From assembly GCA_934277615.1 (NCBI GenBank), contig CAKQUV010000007.1, positions 1 through 64,000 of the forward strand: a stretch of DNA of 64,000 nt, written 5' to 3'. The stretch is from an uncultured Clostridia bacterium (lineage in GTDB: Bacteria; Bacillota; Clostridia; Christensenellales; CAG-917). The position numbers and the translations under genes are program-made. The notes below the pieces were generated by a model that saw nothing but the letters and a program-made list of their open reading frames with translations, had not been told where the DNA came from and ran no database searches. This document shows positions 34,913-44,806 of the stretch, in pieces. The first letter of the stretch is position 1. Each line of letters starts with the position of its first letter.

Positions 34913-35467
34913 TTAATAATTGAATTCGTGTACGATTTGGACGTGTTTGCCGTCCGTCGTATCGAATTCGCAAGTGATTTTTGTAAGCGTTTTCTTATCG
35001 AATTCGCACACAAGCGACGCGTCGCCGCCAATCTCGTATGCGCCGAGTTTCATAACGCTTGCAAAGTCCTCTTTGGATACGGTGCAGGAGAATTTGTCTG
35101 ATTCCATCTTCAAATTGCCTGCGCTGTATTCGGAAAGGGATATCGGCAACAATTGCTTTCTGTCAACGCCCGATTTTTGCTCGGTATTGGTGTTTTCGGC
35201 AAGTTGAAAACTCGAATTGAGAGTCTTTTCAACCGTCGTAATGTTGGCATTTGTGCCGTCGATTGCCATATTTCTTTGATATTCATAGACAAGCACGCCT
35301 TGGTCTTGCATTGCGATATGCGAATTTACCGCAGTTACGCTGTCCATAGATTTTGTCATTGCCTCGCTGTACTTTGCGAAATCCTTAATCACGAAATCGC
35401 AAGCGCAGAGTGCAAATACGAGGACGAGAATTACAGACGTTAACAATATAAACTTAGTTTTTTTCAT
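34913..35467 (-). CDS. Small lipoprotein of unknown function
   Basis: A 184-residue lipoprotein with signal peptide ending ALCAC (C23). The mature part starts with a helical segment (FAKYSEAMTKSMDSVTAVNSH) followed by beta strands, and ends with a VCEFDKKTLTKITCEF-like strand pair. The pattern is loosely LolA/LppX-like, and the MDSVTAVNSH segment recalls the MRNATNYTF and MRALDSYTL segments in the two larger neighbours. It may be a reduced relative of their C-terminal domain. AGGAGG lies ahead of the ATG, and only 15 bases separate it from the protease gene. No function assigned. Confidence 0.8.
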   Translation of the reverse strand: MKKTKFILLTSVILVLVFALCACDFVIKDFAKYSEAMTKSMDSVTAVNSHIAMQDQGVLVYEYQRNMAIDGTNANITTVEKTLNSSFQLAENTNTEQKSGVDRKQLLPISLSEYSAGNLKMESDKFSCTVSKEDFASVMKLGAYEIGGDASLVCEFDKKTLTKITCEFDTTDGKHVQIVHEFNY

Positions 35468-35482
35468 CTTTCCATCCTCCTG

Positions 35483-38400
35483 TTACATAATGGTGCGTTT
35501 GAGCACAAACGCCAGTCCTGCAAGCGCAAGAGTCGATGCAAACGCGATTGCAAAGCCGATATTATCGGTTGAATCTTTGAGCGGCGCGACTTGTTCGGTT
35601 ATCGTGTTGCGATACTCGTTGTACGACGCTTTGAATGCGTCGAGTTTCGTCGTGTCGAGAATTGCTCTGTCGCTTGCTTGCAATGCGTCCATTTGCTCGA
35701 TAACGTTCTTAACCGCGTCTATCGCGTTTACGCTGAACACGTCCGGCAATGCGTCGATAAGCGCTTGCACTGCTTTGACTTTCTCGCTTGCGTTTGCGAA
35801 TTTGAGATTTCTTATCGTCGTCTTTGCGTCTTGCACCGCTTTGACAAGAGCGTTCCACTCTGCCTTGTCATAGCCGTATTCCGTCGGATCTTGCGTAACG
35901 GAGTTGTATGCGGTAAGCGCGTCGACCACAAGTTGTTCGTTTACAAGGGTTACGTTTTGGAGCGCAGCCACTTGTTTTGCATAGTCGTAGAACTCAATCA
36001 AGCTCTTTTCCATTGCCTCGTAGTCGCTTCTAAGCGCGTCGTCGACGCTGCCGAAGTACACGAGATATACCAGCGAATCGTATCCTTCAACGTTTGCGTT
36101 GGAAGGCAAAATCATGGAAATCGGTTTCTTCTTTCCAAGCAAGTCGATGAAGTTGAAATACGCAAGTTCGTATTGGAAGATATCGAATTGATTGTGGAGC
36201 AATTCATATCCCGGATCGCTGGAATTGAGCGTTGCTTCCTTGTTGTAGCAATTTTCCATTGCAGGAGCGATAATCGACTTGAATTCCACGCTGTTAAGCG
36301 CCGTATATCCGTAGAATGCGTATTGACCGATGCGTTTAAGACCGTCCGGGAGAACGATTGACGTAACATAGGTATTTGCGTTGCCTGCATAATCGTCAAT
36401 GCGTACCGTGCCGTCCATTACGACGAGTTCTTTCTTGCGCATTGCACCCGGCACCGCTTTGAGTTCGTATTTGCCGGACGCGAGCTTGACGTAGAGCGCG
36501 CCGTCGTTCAAAAGCGCATAATCGTTTATCTTTCCGTCTGCGGAAGTTACGTTTTGACCGTTTTCGTAGCGACCGAAGATTGAAAGCATCGTGCATCCGT
36601 AGAATGCGCCTTTACCCACGCTTTCGAGATCGGACGAGAACGTGAACGCTGAAAGCATTGCGGATCTTTCAAATGCGGAGTCGCCGATTGTTTTGAGTTT
36701 AGGAGCATTGAAAGCAATGATATTCGTCGCTTGGAATGCATAGTTGCCTATCGTTTCGAGTTTGTCCGCATTCACCGTTCTCGAAAGTCCCGTTTGAGCA
36801 AACGCACCCTCGCCCACAGACGCGACGTTTGCGATGTCCACGCTTGAAAGCGGAGCGAGCGTAAAGGCATATTTGCCGATTTTAGTTACGTTTGCAAGAT
36901 TGACCGTCGCAAGCGAGGAGCAACCGCCGAACATATAATCGGGGATACTCGTCATATTGTCGGGAAGTTGCGCCGATTTAAGAGCGGAGCAATATGCAAA
37001 CGCATAGTTCCCCACCTTCGTTACGGACGACGGGATGACAATACTTTCGAGTTTTGCGTTGTAAAGAAACGCCATTTCGCCGATTTCTTTGAGCGTATCG
37101 GGCAATTCGATTGATACAAAGCACGGAGCAGTTCCGTATTGGCTGTAACGTCCGAATGCGCAATCGCCGATAACTTCAACGACGGGCACGTAGACCTCGG
37201 AAAGTCCCGCGCAGTCTGCAAAGGCATAATCGCCGATGTTCTTGACGTTTGCGAGATTTGCTTTCATCAGTGCGGTGCAACCGTAGAACGCTTCTCTCTC
37301 GATTGTGTCGTCAGTCTTTGAAAGGTCGATTGTATGAAGTTTCGTATCGTTTGCGAAACAGCCTTGTCCGATGTGGACGTTTCCGCCTTCGGGCATATTT
37401 ACCGTTTCAAGAAGTTTGCAGCTTTGGAACACGCCGAGATTGAGCACAACGTTTGCGCCGAGCGTAACCGTTTTAACGCTCGAATTGAGGAACGCGCCCT
37501 CACCCACTACCGCGTTTTCGCCGATAGAAACGTTTGTAATCGCAGTATTGACAAATGCATATTCGCCGATGTTCGCCACTTTGTCGAGGTTGACCGCCTC
37601 TTTAAGCGACGAGCATGCCGCAAATGCTCTCTTGCCGACCGTTGCGCCGCCTTCGGATGCAAACGTTACTTTTGTGAGCGTATCGCAACCTGCAAACGCA
37701 AACGCGCCGATTGCGGTATCTTTGCTCTCAAACGTTACGCTGTTCACTTTCACGCCCGCAAACGCGCTGTTTGCGATAGCGGTATATTTTGCTTCGACAA
37801 CCAAATCTCCGTATTCAACGCCGACCGCCGCCAAAATAACGGTGTTCCCGTCCTTTGAAAGCAAATAATTGCCGTCCGAGGAATAGCTTTCGTTGCCTGC
37901 CGCGACTTCAAACGCGGAAAGCGCGGTGTCCTTAAACACAAAGCCTTCGATTTGTTTGATTTTTGTATTTGCGCCAAACACGACTTTCTCGAGTGCGGAA
38001 CACTTGTAGAACGCATAAGCGTCTATTTGAACTTCGCAATCGGGAAGAGTGATTGTTCGGAGCGCCGTAGAGTTGTAGAACGCTTGCTCGCCGATGACGT
38101 TCACGCTGCTTCTGATATCTACGTTCGTAAGCGACGGGCAATCGCTGAATGCGCCCTTACCTATCGACAACAAGTCGTTGTGTATAGCTACGTTTTCGAG
38201 GCTGTCGCATCTTGCAAAGCAGTATTCGGGGATAAACGTGCGTTGGTTGTAGATATCCACGCTCGTAAGTCCGGACTTTGCGAACATTGCATAGGAAAGT
38301 TGCGTTGATTTGTCAAGAACTACGCTCGTAAGAGCCGTACAGTCCTTAAACGCTTCTTTGCCCGTATTGCGCAATTCGGTAAGATTTGCGCTCGTAAGAG

Positions 38401-41400
38401 CCGTGCAGTATTCAAATGCGTTTGCGCCGATACTCAAAACTTTTGCTAGGTTGATATTTGTGAGCGCCTTGCAGTTTTTGAATGCTGACGCGCCGATAAC
38501 TTCCACTTTGCTTTGAGTGAGGTCGTTGCCCTCAACCAAAGTGCCGTCCTCTTTGACGACGTTTACGGTTTCAAGTTTCTTATCGCCGCAGAATGCGAAT
38601 TCGCGTATATATTTGACAGAATCGGGGATTGTTACCGATTTGAGCCCCGTGCAGTTGTAGAAGGCGTATTTTTTGATTTCCTCGACGCCTTTGGGGATAA
38701 CCACGCTCGTTACGCTTGTGTTGGAAGCGGGGATTTTGTTGGCGTCGTAATCGTCCTCGTCAAGCTCCACCGAGTTGTCCGTTTCGTACAGACAGAACGC
38801 AAACGCGCCGATGTACAAAATGCCTTCGTCGTCGGGGATAACGACGTTTCCGCCAAGCCCCTTATACGCGATGAGTTCACGGTTTTCAATGACAAATTCG
38901 TTTTTGACTCTTATCGTAACCGACGCTTGGATGTAGGAATTTTTCGGCTTGACCGTAATGATTGCGGAGCCTTCTTTGAGTGCGGTTACTTCGCCCTTTT
39001 CGTTGACTTGCGCGATATTGGTATTGTTAGAGGAATACTCGAACTCGTATTTATCCGCCACGTACCACGGCTCGACGTCGTAGTTGAGCCTGATTTTCTC
39101 ACCCGGGTACAATCCGATATCCGGCGCGGACGCCACAAATCTTCTATCTCCCGTCTTGCCTATCTCGCTGGTTTGCGCCGCGCGAGAGTATGCAAACAAC
39201 GTATCGTAATATGAGAATCTGACGTCTTTGAGCGTCGCTTTGTTGTAGTCGTCGGCAACCGATTGAAGGGATATATCGCTCGTCGAGGCAAACACCTCGG
39301 ACGCACTCGTAGCCGCCGCCTCTTCGTCCGAGGAGGACGCCCTCTTTTTGACGTTGATTATGATAACCGCTTGGTTGAGATCCATTTGTTCTCTCACCGT
39401 TACGGTTGCTTTGCCCTCTGCAATGCACTTGACGAGACCGTTCTTGACTTGAAGAACGTTATCGTTGGAAGACGACCAGGACAAATATTTCAAATAGTCC
39501 TTATTCTCGTCAACGCTGTCGTCGCCCGTTGCAAGATATTGCGTGAGGTCAATCACTTCATTCTCGTATGCGGACAAAATGATGAGATCCGCGCCGTCCA
39601 TCGTGCCGTCTTTGGTAAACTTAAAGTCGCCTTTCGTTCCCGGAAGTTGGCAAAGGAAGATGTTTGAGTTGAGCGCATAGTCGTCAATCGAGAATGCGAG
39701 CGCGCTTGTAATCAAAGCGTCGTTGCCGATATCTTTGAGGTAGTCCGTTATCTCGAATTTTACAGTGTTGTCCTTGCCCTTTTCGCTGTAAACGGGGATA
39801 GGATTCTTCGTAAGGAAGGAATAACTACTGCTCGACGTAAAGATAACCGGGGTTATCGATTGCACGTATTGATTGTCGTAGACAACCATATTGATATAGT
39901 ATCTGTCCTTTTTGAGAGTACGGTCGTACTTCTTTTCGTACGTAACGCTCTTGATAACGGGAGCTTCGTCGTCTGCCGTGAAATCGAAGCCGAAACTGTT
40001 TCTGACGTTCTTTGCGGCACCGCCGTCACCGTAGTCAAGCTCGCCTTTCATCTCAAAGGTATACTCGGCGTTGTTCACGAGGCCGTTTGCCAAAGACTTG
40101 AACTTGAGTTGCTCGTAATAAGGCATCGGACTTCCACCGTGGGAATATGCCTTGGTTGCGTTGTAGTCGACGTGTTCCCAAACGACCTTGCCCGTGGCTT
40201 TGTCTTTTATGGTAAACGTCATCGTCTTTGCGCCTCTCAAAAGGCCCGCATATACCACCGAGATACCGTCTATCGTGCCGAGAATGTTGGACACTGCGAT
40301 ATGCTCTTCCGTTGCGGGAATTTCGTCGTATTTGTCGGTATCGACGTCATACAAATACGTTCCGAGAGGGATTATATAGTTGTAGAAGTACGAGCCGTAA
40401 GGCGTTGACGCAAGATAATCCGCTTTGATTTTATCTTCGTCGTCAATGGACTTGTCGTGTGCCTCTGACTCCACTTCATAGTAGGTTTTGTCAAACATCG
40501 GAGCTTCTGTCCAATCGCCGTAGAATGCGAGGAACGGCACGTTGAGGTCGACGTTTTTCGCGCTCGCGGTTTCTTCGCCCGTCTGCTTGAGTTTTATAAA
40601 TCCTTCCACGTACATGCCGTACGGGAAGAGTTTTTCGATGAGTTTCTTTTCTTGGTTTGTGAGAGTATAAGTAACTTTCACTTTTGCCGTTGCGCCTGCG
40701 TTTACGGTGAGTTTGTTTCCGTCAAGCGTTCCGCCCTCTACAATCTCGAAATTCTTTACTCCTTCGAGAATTTGCGGAGTTTCCGCAACGTGCTTATCGT
40801 CGGATGAGGATACGCTTTCCGTCATTCCCACAAGCGACAAATCGTACGTCAACACGTCGCTTGAGATGTTGACGACGTTGAAAGACATCTCGTACAAGCC
40901 CGTTCTTTGCGGATCGTCAAAGAGTTCTATCTTCGTGCGATCTTTGGTGTATGCGTTGCCTTCTTTGTCTTTTGCGTCAACTGTGAGGTACGCTCTTGTC
41001 GCGACGAGATTCTTGAGGCTGGCAAGACCTGCGCCCTGTTTGCGCGGCGAATACGGATTTCCCTCTTCGTTGAGAGCAATCGTTGCCGTGGACATCAACA
41101 TTTGGTTGGTGAGGACGGAGATTTCCTTCCAACTCTTCTCGGGATATCTTTCTTTGAGGTATTGTCTAATAAGAACCACGATACCGCAAAGGTTGGGCGT
41201 TGCCATAGACGTACCGCTCAACTCGTCGTATTTATTGCCTGGCACTGCGGACTTGATGTTGCCGCCGTGTGCGGTGATTTCGGGTTTAAGTTCGAGCGAC
41301 GGAGTCGGACCCCAGCTTGAGAAGTCGGACATAAACGGACCTGCTTGGTTGCTGTATGCAATCGTGAGCGTACCGCTCTTCTTTGCCGCAAGCTTGGTGC

Positions 41401-43081
41401 CGTTATCCTTGGATATGGAAATTGTGGGGATATGGTCGCTCTTGCCCATCGACATGGAGATATCGCCGTCGATGTTGTTGTATATGATACATGCCACAGC
41501 GCCTGCGGATTTTGCATAGCGCGCTTTTTCTTCAAACGTATTGTCGCCACGTCTTACAAGTGCGATTTTGCCGTTTACGTTGATGCCGGTATAGCTTGTT
41601 CTGCCGCCTGTGCCGGGGATTGTAACGTATTCGAATTCTTTTGCAAAGCCCTCAACAACGCCGAGCTCTTTGAAGAAATCGTTTTCTTCGCCCGTGATGG
41701 AGTTGGACTCTTTGAAGAAGATTACGTCAGTGCCGTTTCCAACCATATATTTGCTCTTTGTTCCGCTGATAGACGCAACCGAGAGGCAAGCTTCGTACGT
41801 GGAAGGAGAACCTACGGTACCGGAGTCGGGATTGGTAACCATGTTTGTGTTGCCTTGCTCGCCGCCAAAGCCCGTGCTGTAGCTGTTACTCGCAGCAGTA
41901 AGAACGCTGATACCGCTTTCGTTGAGTTTGTCGTAAATGGTGTTTACGTTCACTTCGTCCACTTCTCTCGAAAAACCGCAAGAAGAACCGAGCGACATAT
42001 TGATGCAGTCGACGTTGAGTAAAACCGCGTCCTCCAAAGCAAGCAAAATATCTTCCGTCTTACCGCCCGTGCTCAAATCCGGGAAAACCTTCATAAGCAC
42101 AAGTTGAGTATCCACCGCAACGCCCGTGATAACGTCGTCTTTGCCGCCGATAATGCCCGCAACGTGCGTGCCGTGCTCTGAATCGAACGGGAAAACGTTG
42201 ATATCCTTGTCTGCGTAGTCGTATGCAAACGGAATCTTTTTGGACACGTAAACCTTGTCAACGTCGATGTCCGCAGTGTATTTTGCAGCGTTCGTTTTCG
42301 CCAAAACGCTCTTTATATCCTCTTTTGAGAAGGATATTTCGTCTGCCGCAAGATCTCTTTGGAACACCGTGTGAGTGCAATCGAAACCGCTGTCCAGAAT
42401 AGCAACCGACGTATTTTTGCCCGTAATGGCGTTGCCGTCCTTATCGAAAATACTTGACGAGTTGAAAATACCCGTTTCGTACACGTCGACGAGGTTGATG
42501 ATAGAGGAAGCGCCCGTCGAGGACGTGGATTGCGGACGGTTGTACGTATCGCTGATGATGACGCTTTTCACGCCGCTTGCATTTTCGAGCGCGCGCAAAT
42601 TGCCGTACTTAATCGTTGCGGCAAAACCGTTCATAATCGTCTCATAACTGCACTTGACGTTTTCAATCAAGCCGTTTTGCGTAAGGCGTCTTATGGCGTC
42701 CTCTTGCTGCGCTTGCAAATAAATACGCTTATTAGAGCCCGCCTCGCTCGCGGCATACTCGGCAACGCTTGCGTAATCGTCCGAATATTCGTCGATATAG
42801 TCGTCGATGAGGGCTTTGCCTTCGAGCGAAACCATAACGACTATTTCGTCCGTGTCGAGATAGCCTTTGTTCTCTTTGAGGTAATCGGCTTTGATGCGAT
42901 CCAACAATTCATCTTGCGTGAGTTTCAAACCCGTGTTGAAAACGCGCAAGTTTTGATAGGTCGCAACTTCCGTATTACCGTCGGATATATTGCCTGCGTT
43001 TGCGCCGCACGCCGCCAGCGTGAACACCGACAGCGAGATGAGCGCAACCATCAGGCAAAAGCTGATTAGTTTCCTTTTCAT
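35483..43081 (-). CDS. Giant subtilisin-like (S8) protease lipoprotein with PA, Big_2 and BspA-type LRR domains
   Basis: A 2532-residue secreted serine endopeptidase. The signal peptide ends TLAAC (C25). A propeptide-like region (about 30-190) precedes an S8 catalytic domain with Asp230 (VAILDSGFD), His303 (EHGTHVAG) and Ser625 (SGTSMATP), all intact. A PA domain is inserted at about 490-575 (GKIALVRRGDNTFEEKA), as in lactocepin and C5a peptidase, and Fn3-like domains follow. Two Big_2-like domains come next (about 1200-1420), then about 35 BspA-type leucine-rich repeats (LxxIxLPxxVxxIGxxAFxxC style) to about 2310. The protein ends with a hydrophobic helix and KRTIM, so it may be anchored at both ends. 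It is transcribed with downstream lipoproteins and follows the opp genes. Confidence 0.93.
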   Translation of the reverse strand: MKRKLISFCLMVALISLSVFTLAACGANAGNISDGNTEVATYQNLRVFNTGLKLTQDELLDRIKADYLKENKGYLDTDEIVVMVSLEGKALIDDYIDEYSDDYASVAEYAASEAGSNKRIYLQAQQEDAIRRLTQNGLIENVKCSYETIMNGFAATIKYGNLRALENASGVKSVIISDTYNRPQSTSSTGASSIINLVDVYETGIFNSSSIFDKDGNAITGKNTSVAILDSGFDCTHTVFQRDLAADEISFSKEDIKSVLAKTNAAKYTADIDVDKVYVSKKIPFAYDYADKDINVFPFDSEHGTHVAGIIGGKDDVITGVAVDTQLVLMKVFPDLSTGGKTEDILLALEDAVLLNVDCINMSLGSSCGFSREVDEVNVNTIYDKLNESGISVLTAASNSYSTGFGGEQGNTNMVTNPDSGTVGSPSTYEACLSVASISGTKSKYMVGNGTDVIFFKESNSITGEENDFFKELGVVEGFAKEFEYVTIPGTGGRTSYTGINVNGKIALVRRGDNTFEEKARYAKSAGAVACIIYNNIDGDISMSMGKSDHIPTISISKDNGTKLAAKKSGTLTIAYSNQAGPFMSDFSSWGPTPSLELKPEITAHGGNIKSAVPGNKYDELSGTSMATPNLCGIVVLIRQYLKERYPEKSWKEISVLTNQMLMSTATIALNEEGNPYSPRKQGAGLASLKNLVATRAYLTVDAKDKEGNAYTKDRTKIELFDDPQRTGLYEMSFNVVNISSDVLTYDLSLVGMTESVSSSDDKHVAETPQILEGVKNFEIVEGGTLDGNKLTVNAGATAKVKVTYTLTNQEKKLIEKLFPYGMYVEGFIKLKQTGEETASAKNVDLNVPFLAFYGDWTEAPMFDKTYYEVESEAHDKSIDDEDKIKADYLASTPYGSYFYNYIIPLGTYLYDVDTDKYDEIPATEEHIAVSNILGTIDGISVVYAGLLRGAKTMTFTIKDKATGKVVWEHVDYNATKAYSHGGSPMPYYEQLKFKSLANGLVNNAEYTFEMKGELDYGDGGAAKNVRNSFGFDFTADDEAPVIKSVTYEKKYDRTLKKDRYYINMVVYDNQYVQSITPVIFTSSSSYSFLTKNPIPVYSEKGKDNTVKFEITDYLKDIGNDALITSALAFSIDDYALNSNIFLCQLPGTKGDFKFTKDGTMDGADLIILSAYENEVIDLTQYLATGDDSVDENKDYLKYLSWSSSNDNVLQVKNGLVKCIAEGKATVTVREQMDLNQAVIIINVKKRASSSDEEAAATSASEVFASTSDISLQSVADDYNKATLKDVRFSYYDTLFAYSRAAQTSEIGKTGDRRFVASAPDIGLYPGEKIRLNYDVEPWYVADKYEFEYSSNNTNIAQVNEKGEVTALKEGSAIITVKPKNSYIQASVTIRVKNEFVIENRELIAYKGLGGNVVIPDDEGILYIGAFAFCLYETDNSVELDEDDYDANKIPASNTSVTSVVIPKGVEEIKKYAFYNCTGLKSVTIPDSVKYIREFAFCGDKKLETVNVVKEDGTLVEGNDLTQSKVEVIGASAFKNCKALTNINLAKVLSIGANAFEYCTALTSANLTELRNTGKEAFKDCTALTSVVLDKSTQLSYAMFAKSGLTSVDIYNQRTFIPEYCFARCDSLENVAIHNDLLSIGKGAFSDCPSLTNVDIRSSVNVIGEQAFYNSTALRTITLPDCEVQIDAYAFYKCSALEKVVFGANTKIKQIEGFVFKDTALSAFEVAAGNESYSSDGNYLLSKDGNTVILAAVGVEYGDLVVEAKYTAIANSAFAGVKVNSVTFESKDTAIGAFAFAGCDTLTKVTFASEGGATVGKRAFAACSSLKEAVNLDKVANIGEYAFVNTAITNVSIGENAVVGEGAFLNSSVKTVTLGANVVLNLGVFQSCKLLETVNMPEGGNVHIGQGCFANDTKLHTIDLSKTDDTIEREAFYGCTALMKANLANVKNIGDYAFADCAGLSEVYVPVVEVIGDCAFGRYSQYGTAPCFVSIELPDTLKEIGEMAFLYNAKLESIVIPSSVTKVGNYAFAYCSALKSAQLPDNMTSIPDYMFGGCSSLATVNLANVTKIGKYAFTLAPLSSVDIANVASVGEGAFAQTGLSRTVNADKLETIGNYAFQATNIIAFNAPKLKTIGDSAFERSAMLSAFTFSSDLESVGKGAFYGCTMLSIFGRYENGQNVTSADGKINDYALLNDGALYVKLASGKYELKAVPGAMRKKELVVMDGTVRIDDYAGNANTYVTSIVLPDGLKRIGQYAFYGYTALNSVEFKSIIAPAMENCYNKEATLNSSDPGYELLHNQFDIFQYELAYFNFIDLLGKKKPISMILPSNANVEGYDSLVYLVYFGSVDDALRSDYEAMEKSLIEFYDYAKQVAALQNVTLVNEQLVVDALTAYNSVTQDPTEYGYDKAEWNALVKAVQDAKTTIRNLKFANASEKVKAVQALIDALPDVFSVNAIDAVKNVIEQMDALQASDRAILDTTKLDAFKASYNEYRNTITEQVAPLKDSTDNIGFAIAFASTLALAGLAFVLKRTIM

Positions 43082-43131
43082 ATATATACCTGAAAAATTT
43101 TATTACTATATATTATTTATCTATATCTATA

Positions 43132-43419
43132 TCACTTCAACCAGAAGTATATCGCCACCGCGACCACCGCAAAGCAAGCAAGCACTCCGAACAATATCGG
43201 AAGATACGTCGCATACCCTGCTCTGATTGCCGCATGACGTTCTTTCCTTTCAAGACGAGCCTCTTCCTTGTCCTTGTTTTTCTCTTTTGCAAGGCGGTTG
43301 TCGGTTATCTTGTCGGGAATAATGGCGTTCTGACGTCTTACGCCGTCCATATTGTACAGCGTGCGCCCGTCGTCTTCGACGTATATGACTTTGACTTTTT
43401 TCTTATCTTTCTTCTTCAT
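43132..43419 (-). CDS. Small single-pass membrane protein in the opp operon
   Basis: A 95-residue protein with a Lys-rich start (MKKKDKKKVKVIYVEDDGRT), a basic charged middle and one C-terminal membrane helix (YLPILFGVLACFAVVAVAIYFWL). Its ATG lies inside the last codons of oppF in another frame, a 17-base overlap, so it is probably translationally coupled to OppF. The basic N-terminal part would be cytoplasmic and could contact the acidic OppF and OppC tails; this is speculation. I do not recognise the family. Confidence 0.7.
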   Translation of the reverse strand: MKKKDKKKVKVIYVEDDGRTLYNMDGVRRQNAIIPDKITDNRLAKEKNKDKEEARLERKERHAAIRAGYATYLPILFGVLACFAVVAVAIYFWLK

Positions 43420-44806
43420 CGTTTACGTCGCTTGCGTCCTGGACGTTACCGTCCTCGAGCGTATGCGTTATTTCTTGGTTTTGGATGATATCCGCGCCTT
43501 TAAAGTCGTTTACGCCGCCGATTTCTTCTTTGATTTCGTCGTTTTCGACGGGTATAGACTCCTCGGATGCGTCCGTTTTCTTCTTTTTGAGGATTTTCTC
43601 AAACGCTTCCCTGATTTTCTTGATTACGTCGTATTCGTCCGCAATCTCTTTTTGACGCTCTTCCATCTCTTTGACGTGTTCGTACGCCCTGTCGAGCTCT
43701 TCTTGTCTGCTCATAATATCCTCGTCGTAGAGGTGACAAGCAACAAAGTGTCCGGGCGTTACCTCATGATACTTGGGCTCGATAATCTTGCAAGCGTTCA
43801 TGCATTGCGAGCAACGAGTATGGAATTTGCAGCCCTTAGGCGGATTTGCAGGCGACGGGATATCGCCTTCGAGAATAATTCTCTTGCTTTTCACGTCGGG
43901 ATCCGGCACGGGAACCGCCGAGAACAGCGCCTTTGTGTACGGATGAAGCGGATTGTCAAACAACTCGTCCGTATCGCCCTTTTCCATCATATTGCCCAGA
44001 TACATAACCATAATCTCGTCCGTTATGTACTTGACCACGGACAAATCGTGGGAAATGAACACGTAGGTGAGATTCATCGTCTGTTGCAATTCTTTGAGCA
44101 AATTGATGATTTGCGCTTGCACGGACACGTCGAGTGCGCTTACAGGCTCGTCGCAGATGACCAGATCGGGCTTTACTGCCAACGCTCTTGCGATGCAGAT
44201 ACGTTGTCTTTGACCGCCTGAGAATTCATGCGGATAACGATCGTAATACTGCTCTTGCAATCCGCACTTCTTCATTATGTCGCGCACGTACGAGGAAACC
44301 TCTTCTTTCGGCACGATTTTGTGCACTTTCACAGCTTCCGAAATGATGTTGCCGATAGTCATTCTGGGCGGCAAACTGGAGTACGGGTCTTGGAATATCA
44401 ACTGCATCGACGTTCTGAGCGAACGCATCTTCTTTTTGGAGATATTTGTGATATCCTCGCCGTTGTAGTACACTTTTCCGCCGTCGATATCGTACAGTTT
44501 GAGAATGGTTCTGCCCATTGTGGTTTTTCCGCAGCCGGATTCGCCCACGATACCGATAGTCGTGCCTCTTTTGAGTTTGAAACTGACGTGATCCACCGCT
44601 TTGAGAGTGGATGTCGGCTTGCCAAACAAAGTGCGAGAAAGCACAAAGTGCTTTTGCAAATCGTCCACTTCCAAAATGATGTCGTCTTTCTTGTCTTGTA
44701 CGTCTTGAAGGGCTGTTTGCTCGCTTGTATCGTCAACGCTTTCAACGTTTGCGTTTTCTGCGTTTTCGACATCTTCAAACAATTCGTTTTTTTGAATATC
44801 GCTCAT
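43403..44806 (-). CDS. oppF: Oligopeptide ABC transporter ATPase OppF, with acidic extensions
   Basis: One of the two ATPases that power peptide import through OppBC. The 467-residue protein has Walker A GESGCGKTT (about 95), signature FSGGQRQR, Walker B LVICDEPVSALD and a switch His in FISHDLSVV. It ends the core with the Opp/Dpp C-terminal domain, where a CKFHTRCSQC..C pattern suggests the Fe-S or Cys cluster seen in such subunits. Unusually, it has an acidic ~45-residue N-terminal extension and a C-terminal tail of about 100 charged residues, predicted coiled coil (LDRAYEHVKEMEERQKEIAD) then Asp/Glu-rich. Typical OppF is about 310-330 residues. Start and stop overlap its neighbours. Confidence 0.94.
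   Translation of the reverse strand: MSDIQKNELFEDVENAENANVESVDDTSEQTALQDVQDKKDDIILEVDDLQKHFVLSRTLFGKPTSTLKAVDHVSFKLKRGTTIGIVGESGCGKTTMGRTILKLYDIDGGKVYYNGEDITNISKKKMRSLRTSMQLIFQDPYSSLPPRMTIGNIISEAVKVHKIVPKEEVSSYVRDIMKKCGLQEQYYDRYPHEFSGGQRQRICIARALAVKPDLVICDEPVSALDVSVQAQIINLLKELQQTMNLTYVFISHDLSVVKYITDEIMVMYLGNMMEKGDTDELFDNPLHPYTKALFSAVPVPDPDVKSKRIILEGDIPSPANPPKGCKFHTRCSQCMNACKIIEPKYHEVTPGHFVACHLYDEDIMSRQEELDRAYEHVKEMEERQKEIADEYDVIKKIREAFEKILKKKKTDASEESIPVENDEIKEEIGGVNDFKGADIIQNQEITHTLEDGNVQDASDVNDEEER

Noticed and set aside
35483..43081. LPXTG sortase anchor at the protease C-terminus
   Set aside because: No LPXTG-like motif precedes the final helix; the end is a simple hydrophobic segment followed by KRTIM.
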